A stretch of DNA of 19,177 nucleotides from Betaproteobacteria bacterium (GTDB lineage: Bacteria > Pseudomonadota > Gammaproteobacteria > Burkholderiales > SG8-39). The notes under the pieces were generated by a model, which made no database searches, was not told the DNA's origin, and saw only the letters and a list, made by a program, of their open reading frames with translations. Below are positions 8,737 to 16,475 of this stretch, one piece after another. A program made the position numbers and the translations under genes. Location: assembly GCA_012274205.1 (NCBI GenBank), contig JAAOZY010000328.1:1-19177 (forward strand), in the 5' to 3' direction. Position 1 is the first letter of the stretch, and each line of letters begins with the position of its first letter.

Positions 8737-10084
8737 GCATCCCGGGGATCATCCCCCTCATCCCGCGCATCATCTTCGCCATGCCGCCCTTCTGCATCTG
8801 TTTCATCATCTTCTGCATCTGCTCGAATTGCTTGAGCAAGCGGTTGACCTCCTGCACCTGGACGCCCGCGCCGGCGGCGACGCGGCGCTTGCGCGAGGCC
8901 TTCATCAGCTCCGGCCGCGCGCGCTCCTGCGGCGTCATCGAATTGATCACGCCTTCGATGCGGCGCATCTGCTTTTCGCCCATGTCGGCCGACTGCGCCT
9001 GCGCCGCCTGCGCAAACTGCGCCGGCAGCTTGTCGATCATCGATGAGAGTCCGCCCATCTTGCGCATCTGGCTTATCTGTTGCTTGAAATCCTCGAGGTC
9101 GAAGCTCTTGCCCTTCTTGATCTTCTCGGCCAGCTTCTGCGCCTCGGCCACGTCGACACCCTTGCGCGCCTCCTCCACCAGCGACAGCACGTCGCCCATG
9201 CCGAGGATGCGCGCGGCCATGCGCTCCGGGTGGAACGCCTCGAGCGCGGCAAGCTTTTCGCCCACGCCGGCGAACTTGATCGGCTTGCCGGTGACCTGCC
9301 GCACCGACAACGCCGCGCCGCCGCGCGCATCGCCGTCGAGCTTGGTCAGCACCACACCGGTGAGCGGCAGCGCTTCGCTGAACGCCTTGGCCACGTTGAC
9401 CGCGTCCTGGCCCTGCATCGCGTCGACCACGAACAGGGTTTCGGCCGGATGCAGAACGGCGTGCAGATCGGTTATTTCCTGCATCATCGCCGCGTCGATC
9501 GCGAGCCGGCCGGCGGTATCGACGATGAGCACGTCGTTGTAGTGCTTGCGCGCATAGTCGAGCGCGCCCAGCGCAATCTCGCGCGGCTGTTGACCTTGCG
9601 CCGATTCGTAGAAATCGATCCCGAGCTGTCCCGCGATGGTGCGCAGTTGCTCGATCGCGGCCGGACGGTAGACGTCGCAGCTTGCGAGCAGCGGTTTCTT
9701 CTTCTGCTCGGCAAGGTACTTCGCCAGCTTGCCGCTGGTGGTGGTCTTGCCCGAACCCTGCAGGCCGGCCATGAGGACAACCGCGGGCGGCGTGACCGCG
9801 AGATCGAGCGCCGCATTCGCCCCGCCCATCAGCGCCGCCAGTTCGCGCTGCACCACGCCCACCAGGGCCTGCCCCGGCGTCAGGCTGCCGATGACCTCCT
9901 CGCCCATCGCCTTTTGCTTCACCGCGGCGATGAAATCCTTCACCACCGGCAGCGCGACATCGGCCTCGAGCAGCGCCATGCGCACTTCGCGCAGCGCATC
10001 TGCGACGTTGGATTCGGTCAGGCGCGCCTCGCCACGCAGGGTCTTGATGACCCGGGACAGGCGGTTGGTCAGGTTGTCTAGCAT
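8732..10084 (-). CDS. ffh: Signal recognition particle protein Ffh (SRP54 homologue)
   Basis: GTPase of the signal recognition particle, which binds 4.5S RNA and targets nascent membrane proteins to FtsY; 450 residues, full length. The N domain is residues 1-95 (LTESNVADALREVRMALLEADVALPVV). The G domain has G1 GLQGSGKTT (107-115), DTAGR (189-193) and TKLDGDARGG (247-256). The methionine-rich M domain covers about 330-450 and ends MMKQMQKGGMAKMMRGMRGMIPGMR. The start MLDNLTNRLSRVIKTLRG matches the family. Its ATG is only 21 bp from the divergent ypjD-like ATG. Its stop falls inside the right arm of the inverted-repeat element, and a hairpin terminator follows. Confidence 0.98.
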   Translation of the reverse strand: MLDNLTNRLSRVIKTLRGEARLTESNVADALREVRMALLEADVALPVVKDFIAAVKQKAMGEEVIGSLTPGQALVGVVQRELAALMGGANAALDLAVTPPAVVLMAGLQGSGKTTTSGKLAKYLAEQKKKPLLASCDVYRPAAIEQLRTIAGQLGIDFYESAQGQQPREIALGALDYARKHYNDVLIVDTAGRLAIDAAMMQEITDLHAVLHPAETLFVVDAMQGQDAVNVAKAFSEALPLTGVVLTKLDGDARGGAALSVRQVTGKPIKFAGVGEKLAALEAFHPERMAARILGMGDVLSLVEEARKGVDVAEAQKLAEKIKKGKSFDLEDFKQQISQMRKMGGLSSMIDKLPAQFAQAAQAQSADMGEKQMRRIEGVINSMTPQERARPELMKASRKRRVAAGAGVQVQEVNRLLKQFEQMQKMMKQMQKGGMAKMMRGMRGMIPGMR

Positions 10085-10105
10085 TCTGTAGTGTAAAATT
10101 TGGCC
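10085..10105. promoter_or_regulatory. Very short divergent start region between ffh and ypjD-like gene
   Basis: Only 21 bp separate the two start codons. The gap contains TAAAAT (10094-10099) facing the plus-strand gene and TACACT (10095-10090) facing ffh. Each is a possible -10 element placed 5 to 6 bp before its ATG, so transcripts from them would be leaderless or nearly so. I see no convincing -35 at standard spacing. The real promoters may lie inside the opposing coding sequences. Confidence 0.35.
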
Positions 10106-10942
10106 ATGTCCGGCATTTTACTCTATGCGCTCACCTCGCTCCTCTATGCAGCGCTCGGATGGCATTTCTGGCGCACGCGCTGGAGCGCCGGCGCGCAGGC
10201 GGAGGCCGGCGAGGTAGCGCCCGGCATCGCTTCCTGGGAGCGCCTCGCCATACTCGGGCCATTTGCGCTGCACTCGTACCTGCTCTACGCCAGTCTGGTG
10301 GCACAGGCCGAGCTGCACTTCGGCTTTTCCCAGGCGCTGTCGGTGACGCTGTGGCTCACGGTGCTGATCTACTGGCTGGAGAGCATGGTCTACGACATGA
10401 AGGGAATGCAGGCGCTGGTGCTGCCGTTGGCCGCGGCGTGCGCGCTGCTGCCGGTATTTTTCCCCGGCCCCGAGATCCCGACTTACACCCATACCTTCGC
10501 CTTCAGGATCCACCTGCTGGTCGCCATGCTCGCCTACAGCCTGTTCACCATCGCCGCGCTGCATGCAACGCTGATGACGCTGCTCGAGCGCCGGCTGCAC
10601 GCGGGCACCCTCGCGGGGCCGCTGGCATCCCTGCCTCCGCTGATGACGCTGGAGACGCTGCTGTTCCGCATCATCGCGCTCGGATTCGTGCTGCTTTCGC
10701 TGACGCTGGTCTCGGGCTTCATCTTTTCGGAGGAAGTGTTCGGCCAGGCGGCGCGCTTCAATCACAAGACCGTGTTCGGCGTCATCTCCTGGATCATTTT
10801 CGCCGCGCTCCTGGTCGGACGCTACGGCTGGGGCTGGCGCGGGCGCACGGCCCTGCGCTGGACACTCGCCGGTTTCGCCGCGCTGCTGCTGGCCTATGTC
10901 GGCAGCATGTTCGTGCTCCAGGTCATCCTCGGGAAGGTATAA
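10106..10942 (+). CDS. ypjD: YpjD-like inner membrane protein (CcsA/cytochrome c assembly family)
   Basis: Polytopic inner-membrane protein of 278 residues with about eight hydrophobic segments. The first begins at the N-terminus (ILLYALTSLLYAALGWHFW) and the last is LAGFAALLLAYVGSMFVLQVIL. The pattern HTFAFRIHLLVAMLAYSLFTIAALHATLM, then LSLTLVSGFIFSEE and FNHKTVFGVISWIIFAALLVGRYGWGWRGR, matches the CcsA-like YpjD group. I see no tryptophan-rich WWD haem-handling motif, so a role in cytochrome c maturation should not be assumed. In E. coli the same order occurs: ffh divergent from ypjD, followed by corB (yfjD). I chose ATG 10106; a TTG at 10100 is in frame. The biochemical function is unknown to me. 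Confidence 0.88.
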   Translation: MSGILLYALTSLLYAALGWHFWRTRWSAGAQAEAGEVAPGIASWERLAILGPFALHSYLLYASLVAQAELHFGFSQALSVTLWLTVLIYWLESMVYDMKGMQALVLPLAAACALLPVFFPGPEIPTYTHTFAFRIHLLVAMLAYSLFTIAALHATLMTLLERRLHAGTLAGPLASLPPLMTLETLLFRIIALGFVLLSLTLVSGFIFSEEVFGQAARFNHKTVFGVISWIIFAALLVGRYGWGWRGRTALRWTLAGFAALLLAYVGSMFVLQVILGKV

Positions 10943-10971
10943 GCGTGCGCAGGCAAAACCCCGGGGGCAGG

Positions 10972-11064
10972 ATGCACGAGCCCGCTTGCACCGCGCCGGC
11001 GCTGTCGCTGCGCGGCGCATGCGCCGCGCCCCGCGCCTTGCATCCGGAGCGCCGCCCAAGCTGA
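10972..11064 (+). CDS. Possible 30-codon ORF upstream of corB
   Basis: The ATG at 10972 follows a purine-rich GGGGGCAGG stretch and the ORF stops one base before the corB ATG. The peptide (MHEPACTAPALSLRGACAAP...) has no recognised family. It contains a perfect palindrome at DNA level (11010-11029). It fills most of the 123-bp gap between the ypjD-like gene and corB. It may simply be spacer; GC-rich DNA leaves such frames open by chance. Confidence 0.2.
   Translation: MHEPACTAPALSLRGACAAPRALHPERRPS
11010..11029. repeat. Perfect 20-bp palindrome between ypjD-like gene and corB
   Basis: The half-site GCGCGGCGCA is followed directly by its exact reverse complement, with no loop. It lies 36 bp before the corB ATG and could be a protein-binding site, a cruciform or an RNA hairpin; nothing further can be decided from the sequence. 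Confidence 0.7.
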
Positions 11065-11065
11065 T

Positions 11066-12361
11066 ATGGACGACATCCCCTTATCGGCGCAGTTCGGCGC
11101 GCTGGTAGTGCTGCTCCTGCTGTCCGCGTTTTTCTCGCTCGCGGAAACGAGCATGATGGCGCTCAACCGCTACCGGCTGAAGCATCTGGTCCACCAGGGG
11201 CACCGCGGCGCGCGACTGGCGCATGCACTGCTCGCGCGCACTGATCAACTGCTCGGCGTAATACTGCTCGGCAACACCCTGGTGGCCGCGGGCGCGGCGA
11301 CGCTGGCTGCGATGATCGCCCACCTGATTCTCGGCGAGCACAAGTGGGTTCCTGGCGTAAGCGCGATCGCGATCACGCTGGCGCTGCTGATTTTTTCCGA
11401 AATTACGCCCAAGGTCATCGGCGCCGCGTACGCCGAGCGCATTGCATTCGCGGTGAGCTACGTGCTCACGCCGCTGCTGAAACTCCTCTATCCGGTGGTA
11501 TGGTTCGTCAACCTGTTCGTCTCCGCGCTGCTCGCGCTGCTGCGCTTCAAGCCGCCCGCCGGCGGCGAACCGCAGCGCCTCACCGCCGAAGAGCTGCGCT
11601 CGCTGGTGCTCGAGGCGGGGCACTATATACCGAAGAATCACCGCAGCATCCTGGTCAACCTGTTCGATCTCGAGCGAGTCACGGTGGAAGACGTCATGAC
11701 CCCGCGCGCGCAGATCGAGGCCATCGACCTGGAAGCGCCGCTGGAGCGCATCGGCGAACAGATCGCCACCAGCTATCACACGCGGCTGCTGGTGTACCGC
11801 AACGAGCTCGGCAATATCGCCGGCGTCCTGCACCTGCGCAAAGTGCTGGCACTGATGCGCGACGGAGAACTCGGGCGGGACAATCTCGTCGATCTGCTGG
11901 CGGAGCCCTACTTCATCCCCGCCAGCACGCCACTGTTCGCGCAGCTGCAGTACTTTCAGGAAAACCGCCAGCGCCTCGCGCTGGTCGTCGACGAGTACGG
12001 CGAGCTGCAGGGGCTGATGACGCTGGAGGACATCATCGAGGAGATCATCGGAGAGTTCACCACCAATGCGCCGTCGATATCCACCATTCGCGCCTGGGAC
12101 AAGAACGGCAGCGCGCTGGTGGAGGGCACCAGCCCCTTGCGCGAGCTCAATCGCAAGCTCGGCCTGGCGCTGCCGCTGGAAGGGCCGAAGACGCTCAACG
12201 GACTGATCATCGAACACTTCCAGGACATTCCGGAAGCCGGCGTCAGCCTGAAGATCGCCGGCGTGCCGATGGAAATTGTCCAGACCCAGGACCGCGTGGT
12301 CAGGACCGTGCGCCTGTTCCGGCCCAAGGCCGAGTCGCCTCCGCCAGTCGAAGGCTCCTGA
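11066..12361 (+). CDS. corB: CorB/CNNM-family membrane protein (DUF21-CBS-CorC domains)
   Basis: Inner-membrane protein of 431 residues in the CNNM/CorB family linked to Mg2+ transport. The DUF21 membrane domain spans about residues 1-190 with several hydrophobic segments and the conserved SEITPKVIGA. A pair of CBS domains follows (about 205-330), from VEDVMTPRAQIEAIDLEAP to LALVVDEYGELQGLMTLEDIIEEIIGEF. The C-terminal CorC/HlyC domain occupies about 340-425 (GSALVEGTSPLRELNRKLGL...TLNGLIIEHFQDIPEAGVSLKI). Older annotations call such proteins haemolysins; no haemolytic role is implied. It follows the ypjD-like gene as in E. coli and is probably co-transcribed with it. The pilC gene begins 172 bp downstream, likely from its own promoter. 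Confidence 0.93.
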   Translation: MDDIPLSAQFGALVVLLLLSAFFSLAETSMMALNRYRLKHLVHQGHRGARLAHALLARTDQLLGVILLGNTLVAAGAATLAAMIAHLILGEHKWVPGVSAIAITLALLIFSEITPKVIGAAYAERIAFAVSYVLTPLLKLLYPVVWFVNLFVSALLALLRFKPPAGGEPQRLTAEELRSLVLEAGHYIPKNHRSILVNLFDLERVTVEDVMTPRAQIEAIDLEAPLERIGEQIATSYHTRLLVYRNELGNIAGVLHLRKVLALMRDGELGRDNLVDLLAEPYFIPASTPLFAQLQYFQENRQRLALVVDEYGELQGLMTLEDIIEEIIGEFTTNAPSISTIRAWDKNGSALVEGTSPLRELNRKLGLALPLEGPKTLNGLIIEHFQDIPEAGVSLKIAGVPMEIVQTQDRVVRTVRLFRPKAESPPPVEGS

Positions 12362-12470
12362 TTGCGTCGCGCGCATACAGGCGCTTCCGGCCTCAGATTA
12401 TCCGGTAAAAACATTCCTATCTTCAATACATTAGGCTCATAACCTCAGCCTTTACAAAAAGCCGCCGGCA

Positions 12471-12487
12471 GTGCATCATGAATGCAC
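12471..12487. repeat. Inverted repeat in the pilC upstream region
   Basis: GTGCAT (12471-12476) and ATGCAC (12482-12487) form a perfect 6-bp inverted repeat around a 5-base spacer. It lies about 10 bp upstream of a possible -10 element (TACAAT, 12498-12503), where a regulator could bind. No good -35 is visible, and I see no sigma54 site. Confidence 0.35.
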
Positions 12488-12533
12488 CGGTAGGTAATAC
12501 AATAGGCGCGGTCCGAATGCGCCGGAGGAAAAA

Positions 12534-13757
12534 ATGGCCACAGCCGCAGCCGCAAGAGACAAAATCAAGGACTTCACCTTCGTCTGGGAAGGGAAGGACA
12601 AGCAAGGCAAAGTCGTAAAAGGCGAGCTGCGCGCCCAGGGCGAGGCCGTTGTCAATGCAACGCTGCGGCGCCAGGGCATTCTGGTCACCAAGGTCAAGAA
12701 GCAGCGCGCCGGCAGCGGCGGCAGCGTCACGGAAAAAGACGTCACCCTGTTCACGCGCCAGCTGGCCACGATGATGAAAGCCGGCGTGCCGCTGCTGCAG
12801 TCCTTCGACATCGTCGGCAAGGGGCACAGCAATCCGGCGGTTGCGCGGCTGCTGATGGCGATCAAGACCGACGTCGAGACCGGCTCCAGCCTGACCCAGG
12901 CATTCCGCAAGTTTCCGCTGTATTTCGACCCCCTGTTCTGCAACCTGGTGGGCGCGGGCGAGCAGGCCGGTATTCTCGAATCGCTGCTCGACCGCCTGGC
13001 GACTTATAAGGAAAAAACCCAGGCGATCAAGTCGAAGATCAAGTCCGCGCTGTTCTATCCGATCGCCATTATCGCAGTCGCATTCATCATCACCGCGGTG
13101 ATCATGATTTTCGTGATCCCGGCGTTCAAGCAGGTATTCACCAGCTTTGGCGCCGACCTGCCCACGCCGACGCTGGTGGTGATGGGGATATCGGACAACT
13201 TCGTCAGGTACTGGTACATCATCTTCCCGGTCATTTTCGGCAGCGTCTATGGCTTCATGTATGCGTGGAAGCGTTCACTCGCGGTGCAGATCTTCATGGA
13301 CAAGCTGCTGCTGAAGGCGCCGGTGTTCGGCCACCTGATACGCATCTCCACCATCGCGCGCTGGACGCGCACGCTCTCGACCATGTTCGCCGCCGGCGTG
13401 CCGCTGGTGGAGGCGCTCGACTCCGTGGGCGGCGCGTCGGGCAATTACGTCTACCTGGTGGCAACCAAGCAGATTCAGCAGGCGGTCAGCACCGGCTCCA
13501 GCCTTACGGTAGCCATGACTGACACGGCGGTGTTCCCGAGCATGGTGATCCAGATGGTGCAGATCGGCGAGGAATCCGGGGCGCTGGACGGCATGCTGTC
13601 CAAGGTCGCCGACTTCTTCGAAGCGGAAGTGGATGACGCGGTGGAAGCGCTCTCGAGCCTGATGGAACCGATCATCATGGTGGTGCTGGGCACGCTGATC
13701 GGCGGCATGGTGATCGCGATGTATCTGCCGATCTTCAAACTCGGTCAAGCGGTTTAA
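12534..13757 (+). CDS. pilC: Type IV pilus inner-membrane platform protein PilC
   Basis: Platform protein of the type IV pilus machine that sits in the inner membrane above the PilB/PilT motors; 407 residues, the normal length. Two GspF/T2SF repeats are visible. The first runs from about residue 70 (FTRQLATMMKAGVPLLQSFDIVGKG) to a membrane segment near 180-205. The second starts at about 275 (WTRTLSTMFAAGVPLVEALDSVGGA) and ends with PIIMVVLGTLIGGMVIAMYLPIF. The N-terminal region (FTFVWEGKDKQGKVVKGEL) is typical of PilC. The ribosome-binding site is strong (GGAGG 6 bp before ATG). The gene is followed by pilD, but the motor gene pilB, often directly upstream, is not in the window; corB is there instead. 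Confidence 0.96.
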   Translation: MATAAAARDKIKDFTFVWEGKDKQGKVVKGELRAQGEAVVNATLRRQGILVTKVKKQRAGSGGSVTEKDVTLFTRQLATMMKAGVPLLQSFDIVGKGHSNPAVARLLMAIKTDVETGSSLTQAFRKFPLYFDPLFCNLVGAGEQAGILESLLDRLATYKEKTQAIKSKIKSALFYPIAIIAVAFIITAVIMIFVIPAFKQVFTSFGADLPTPTLVVMGISDNFVRYWYIIFPVIFGSVYGFMYAWKRSLAVQIFMDKLLLKAPVFGHLIRISTIARWTRTLSTMFAAGVPLVEALDSVGGASGNYVYLVATKQIQQAVSTGSSLTVAMTDTAVFPSMVIQMVQIGEESGALDGMLSKVADFFEAEVDDAVEALSSLMEPIIMVVLGTLIGGMVIAMYLPIFKLGQAV

Positions 13758-13840
13758 GGCGGCAGGCGCGGGGTGGCGAGACCGGCAGCCAAGCGTCGTC
13801 CGCGCGCGTTCCCCGCCGCCTCGCCGCATCGGTCTGGCAC

Positions 13841-14700
13841 ATGTCGCTGCTAGGGACGCTGGGCCACCCCGCCGTCTTTCCCTGGGTCTGCCTCGCCGCG
13901 GGCCTGTGCGTGGGCTCGTTCCTGAACGTGGTCATCTACCGCCTGCCGAAAATCATGCAGCGCGACTGGGAACTTCAGTGCGCCGAACTGCGCGGCGAGA
14001 AGCCGCCCGAACAGGAGCCGTTCAACCTGGCGCTGCCGCGCTCGCACTGCCCGGCCTGCGCGCGCAACCGATAACGGCGCTGCAGAACATTCCCCTGCTC
14101 AGCTACCTGGCGCTGCGCGGCAAATGCGCGGCCTGCGGCGCGCGCATCAGCCTGCGCTATCCGCTGATCGAAGCGTTCAGTGGGATCGCCGGCGCCTACG
14201 CCGCCTGGCACTTCGGCTTCGGACTTGCCGCATTCGCCGCAATGGCGTTCCTGTGGTGCATGATCGCCCTCGCTTTCATCGATTTCGACACCCAGCTGCT
14301 GCCCGATTCGATCACGCTGCCGCTGGTCTGGGCCGGGCTGCTGCTGAACCTGTCGGGTACATTCGTCGACCTTGCATCGGCCGTGATCGGCGCGGTAGCG
14401 GGTTATCTTTCGCTGTGGTGCGTGTACTGGGGTTTCCGCTTCGCCACCGGCAAGGAAGGCATGGGATTCGGCGACTTCAAGCTGCTCGCCGCCGTCGGCG
14501 CCTGGGTCGGCTGGCAGATGCTGCCCCTGGTGGTGCTGGCTTCCTCCTTCGTCGGCGCCATCGCGGGCATTTCGCTCATGATATTTGCGCGGCACGGACG
14601 CAATGTCCCGATACCTTTCGGCCCCTATCTCGCGGTCGCCGGCGCAGTGGCGCTGTTCTGGGGCAAGCCGCTGACCTACGCTTATCTGAAGCTGCTTTGA
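13841..14700 (+). pseudogene. pilD: Prepilin peptidase PilD, disrupted by a single-base frameshift
   Basis: PilD cleaves the leader of type IV prepilins and N-methylates the new N-terminus. The first frame (13841-14074) gives the N-terminal membrane segment VGSFLNVVIYRLP and the first half of the zinc motif, CPAC, then stops at TAA. The second frame carries on with ITALQNIPLLSYLALRGKCAACGARISLRYP, the catalytic region IDFDTQLLPDS and GMGFGDFKLLAAVGAWVGW, to the normal C-terminus. The switch lies at about 14066-14070 and is repaired by one extra C (AACCCG instead of AACCG), giving a 286-residue protein of usual length. Both cysteine pairs and both catalytic aspartate motifs are otherwise intact. 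It is either a sequencing error or a recent mutation; no canonical slippery heptamer is seen. Confidence 0.9.
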
Positions 14701-14823
14701 GCAGCCCTTGCGGGATACGCTTGCAACGCCAGACACCGGGAGGCTCGAGGGGAGGCATTCCCGCATTTCGCCATGAACTCCAGTGCGCACAGCCGCGCCG
14801 ACGGGCGCGGCGCTGACCAGACC

Positions 14824-15441
14824 ATGCCCTCGATCCCCTATATCGTCGGGCTGACCGGCGGCATCGGCAGCGGCAAGAGCGCCGCAGCTCAGGTGTTCGA
14901 GGAACTGGGCGCAGCGGTGATCGATACCGACGCCATTGCACACGCCCTCACCGCACCCGGCGGCCCCGCAATCGAACCGATACGCGCCGCCTTCGGCGCC
15001 GACTACATCAGCGCCGAGGGAGCGCTGGAGCGCTCGCGCATGCGCGAGCGGGTGTTCGCCGACGCCGACAGCAAGCGCCGCCTCGAGGGCATCCTGCACC
15101 CGCTGATCGGAGAGCGATCGGCTGCGCAGGTGCGCGCGGCACGCAGTGCGTATGCGATTCTGATGGTGCCGCTGCTGATCGAATCGGGCAATTATCGCGC
15201 GCGTTGCCGGCGCATCCTCGTGGTCGACTGCCCCGAAGAATTGCAGGTGGCGCGCGCCGCCGCGCGCAGCGGAATTTCCGCGGCGCAGGTGCGCGCGATC
15301 ATGGCGACCCAGGTCACGCGCGCGGCGCGGCTTGCACCGGCCGACGACGTGATCGACAACAGCGGCGACCTTGCGCATCTGCGCCGGCAAGTCGAGGCGC
15401 TGCACGCGCGCTATTTGCAGCTCGCCGCTGCCGCTGGCTGA
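14824..15441 (+). CDS. coaE: Dephospho-CoA kinase CoaE
   Basis: Catalyses the last step of coenzyme A synthesis, ATP-dependent phosphorylation of dephospho-CoA. From the ATG at 14824 it has 205 residues with IVGLTGGIGSGKS at the N-terminus (P-loop about residues 12-19), the motif VIDTDAIAHAL, the lid-region sequence RVFADADSKRRLEGILHPLI, and DDVIDNSGD near the end. The frame is open from an ATG at 14773, which would add 17 residues without family similarity, so the later start is preferred, although neither has a convincing Shine-Dalgarno. A GC-rich 8-bp hairpin (14792-14799 with 14804-14811) lies just before the chosen start. It sits in the conserved pilC-pilD-coaE-zapD cluster. Confidence 0.94.
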   Translation: MPSIPYIVGLTGGIGSGKSAAAQVFEELGAAVIDTDAIAHALTAPGGPAIEPIRAAFGADYISAEGALERSRMRERVFADADSKRRLEGILHPLIGERSAAQVRAARSAYAILMVPLLIESGNYRARCRRILVVDCPEELQVARAAARSGISAAQVRAIMATQVTRAARLAPADDVIDNSGDLAHLRRQVEALHARYLQLAAAAG

Positions 15442-15443
15442 GG

Positions 15444-15472
15444 TTGTAAATTGCCTGTGAATCGGTCAAAAT
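15444..15472 (+). promoter_or_regulatory. Possible sigma70 promoter upstream of zapD
   Basis: TTGTAA (15444-15449) is followed after 17 bp by CAAAAT (15467-15472) in the 71-bp gap between coaE and zapD. The match is moderate. A transcript from here would begin near 15479, about 34 bases before the zapD GTG. Confidence 0.35.
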
Positions 15473-15512
15473 CTTTCAAACAAGAGCTTCACCCTGGACA
15501 AGCAGCGCGATA

Positions 15513-16268
15513 GTGATCATTTACGAATATCCCTTCAATGAGCGCATCCGCACCCTGCTGCGCCTGGAGGATTTGTTCGACCGCGTGCGCTTCTTCCTCG
15601 CCCGTCATGACGCGATGGACCACCACGCCGCGCTGCTCACGCTGTTCGAGATTCTCGAGGTTGCAGGCCGCGCCGACCTGAAATCCGACCTGCTGCAGGA
15701 GCTGGAGCGGCAGAAGCAGGTGCTGCTGTCATTTCGCAACAACCCGGAAATCTCGGAGGAAGTGCTGAGCCGGGTCATCGCCGAGATCGAGCAGGCGAGT
15801 TCCGCCCTGTTCAACATGACCGGCAAGATCGGCCAGTACCTGCGCGAGAACGAATGGCTGATGTCGATCAAGCAGCGCACCGGCATCCCCGGCGGCGTAT
15901 GCGAATTCGACCTGCCCTCGTACCACTACTGGCTGCACCGGGACTCGGGCGCGCGCGCCTTCGACCTGCACGGCTGGATCAACCCGCTGTATCCGATCCG
16001 CGACGCCTCGGCCATTGTGCTGCGGCTGCTGCGCGAGAGCGGCAAGCCGGCCAGGATCGTCGCGCAGCAGGGGCTGTTTCAGCAAATGCTCGGCGGCAGG
16101 GTGGTGCAGATGGTGGGCATCCGCCTGCCGCAGAGCTCCGAATTCATTCCGGAGATCAGCGCCAACAAATATGCGCTGAACATTCGCTTTACGATTTTCG
16201 GCGACGACGTGCGCCCGCACACCAGCAGTTCGAACGTGGAATTCGAACTCACGCTGTGTAATTTGTGA
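15513..16268 (+). CDS. zapD: Cell division protein ZapD
   Basis: ZapD binds the FtsZ C-terminus and bundles FtsZ filaments at midcell. The 251-residue protein matches the family throughout: IIYEYPFNERIRTLLRLEDLF at the N-terminus, a helical domain with the acidic/hydrophobic stretch LLTLFEILEVAGRADLKSDLLQELERQ, then EFDLPSYHYWLH and the beta-rich C-terminal domain (FQQMLGGRVVQMVGIRL, NKYALNIRFTI). The start is GTG (15513), chosen because homologues begin with (M)IIYEYP; a short purine run (CAAGCAGCG) upstream is only a weak ribosome-binding site. Its stop overlaps the GTG of yacG as GTGA, implying translational coupling. It was formerly named YacF. Confidence 0.95.
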   Translation: MIIYEYPFNERIRTLLRLEDLFDRVRFFLARHDAMDHHAALLTLFEILEVAGRADLKSDLLQELERQKQVLLSFRNNPEISEEVLSRVIAEIEQASSALFNMTGKIGQYLRENEWLMSIKQRTGIPGGVCEFDLPSYHYWLHRDSGARAFDLHGWINPLYPIRDASAIVLRLLRESGKPARIVAQQGLFQQMLGGRVVQMVGIRLPQSSEFIPEISANKYALNIRFTIFGDDVRPHTSSSNVEFELTLCNL

Positions 16269-16474
16269 CCCAGAATACGCGCACCGTCGCCTGCCCGCGC
16301 TGCGGCGCGCCCGTGCGCTGGGGAGCGGAGTCACCGTTCCGGCCATTCTGTTCCGAACGCTGCAAGATGATCGACCTCGGCGCATGGGCAAGCGAGGAGT
16401 ACCGCGTCGCCGTCAAGGGCGCAGAGGAGGAGCAGGACGCGAGCCCGGCAGCGCCGAAGCGCGACGCGCCATAG
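16265..16474 (+). CDS. yacG: DNA gyrase inhibitor YacG (zinc-binding)
   Basis: Small zinc protein that in E. coli binds GyrB and inhibits gyrase. The 69-residue sequence has the four-cysteine zinc motif: C10 and C13 in CPRCGAPV, C29 and C33 in FCSERCKMIDLGAW. Then comes the family motif ASEEYRV and a disordered acidic/basic tail. It starts with GTG overlapping the zapD stop. Its TAG is one base from the stop of the converging Nudix-ThiE gene, with no hairpin terminator visible between them. Confidence 0.95.
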   Translation: MTQNTRTVACPRCGAPVRWGAESPFRPFCSERCKMIDLGAWASEEYRVAVKGAEEEQDASPAAPKRDAP

Positions 16475-16475
16475 G

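Noticed and set aside
11081..12376. 431-codon minus-strand frame equal in length to corB
   Set aside because: A mirror of the corB frame caused by GC bias; His/Arg/Gln-rich with no recognisable domain.
13832..13852. Sigma54-like TGGCAC near the pilD start
   Set aside because: The GC of the -12 element is not at the required spacing.
14060..14075. Programmed -1 frameshifting in pilD
   Set aside because: A -1 shift would restore the protein, but there is no X-XXY-YYZ slippery heptamer and PilD is not known to use recoding, so mutation or sequence error is more likely.
13975..15405. 476-codon minus-strand frame spanning pilD and coaE
   Set aside because: It crosses two recognised genes and the frameshift; its composition is that of antisense GC-rich DNA.
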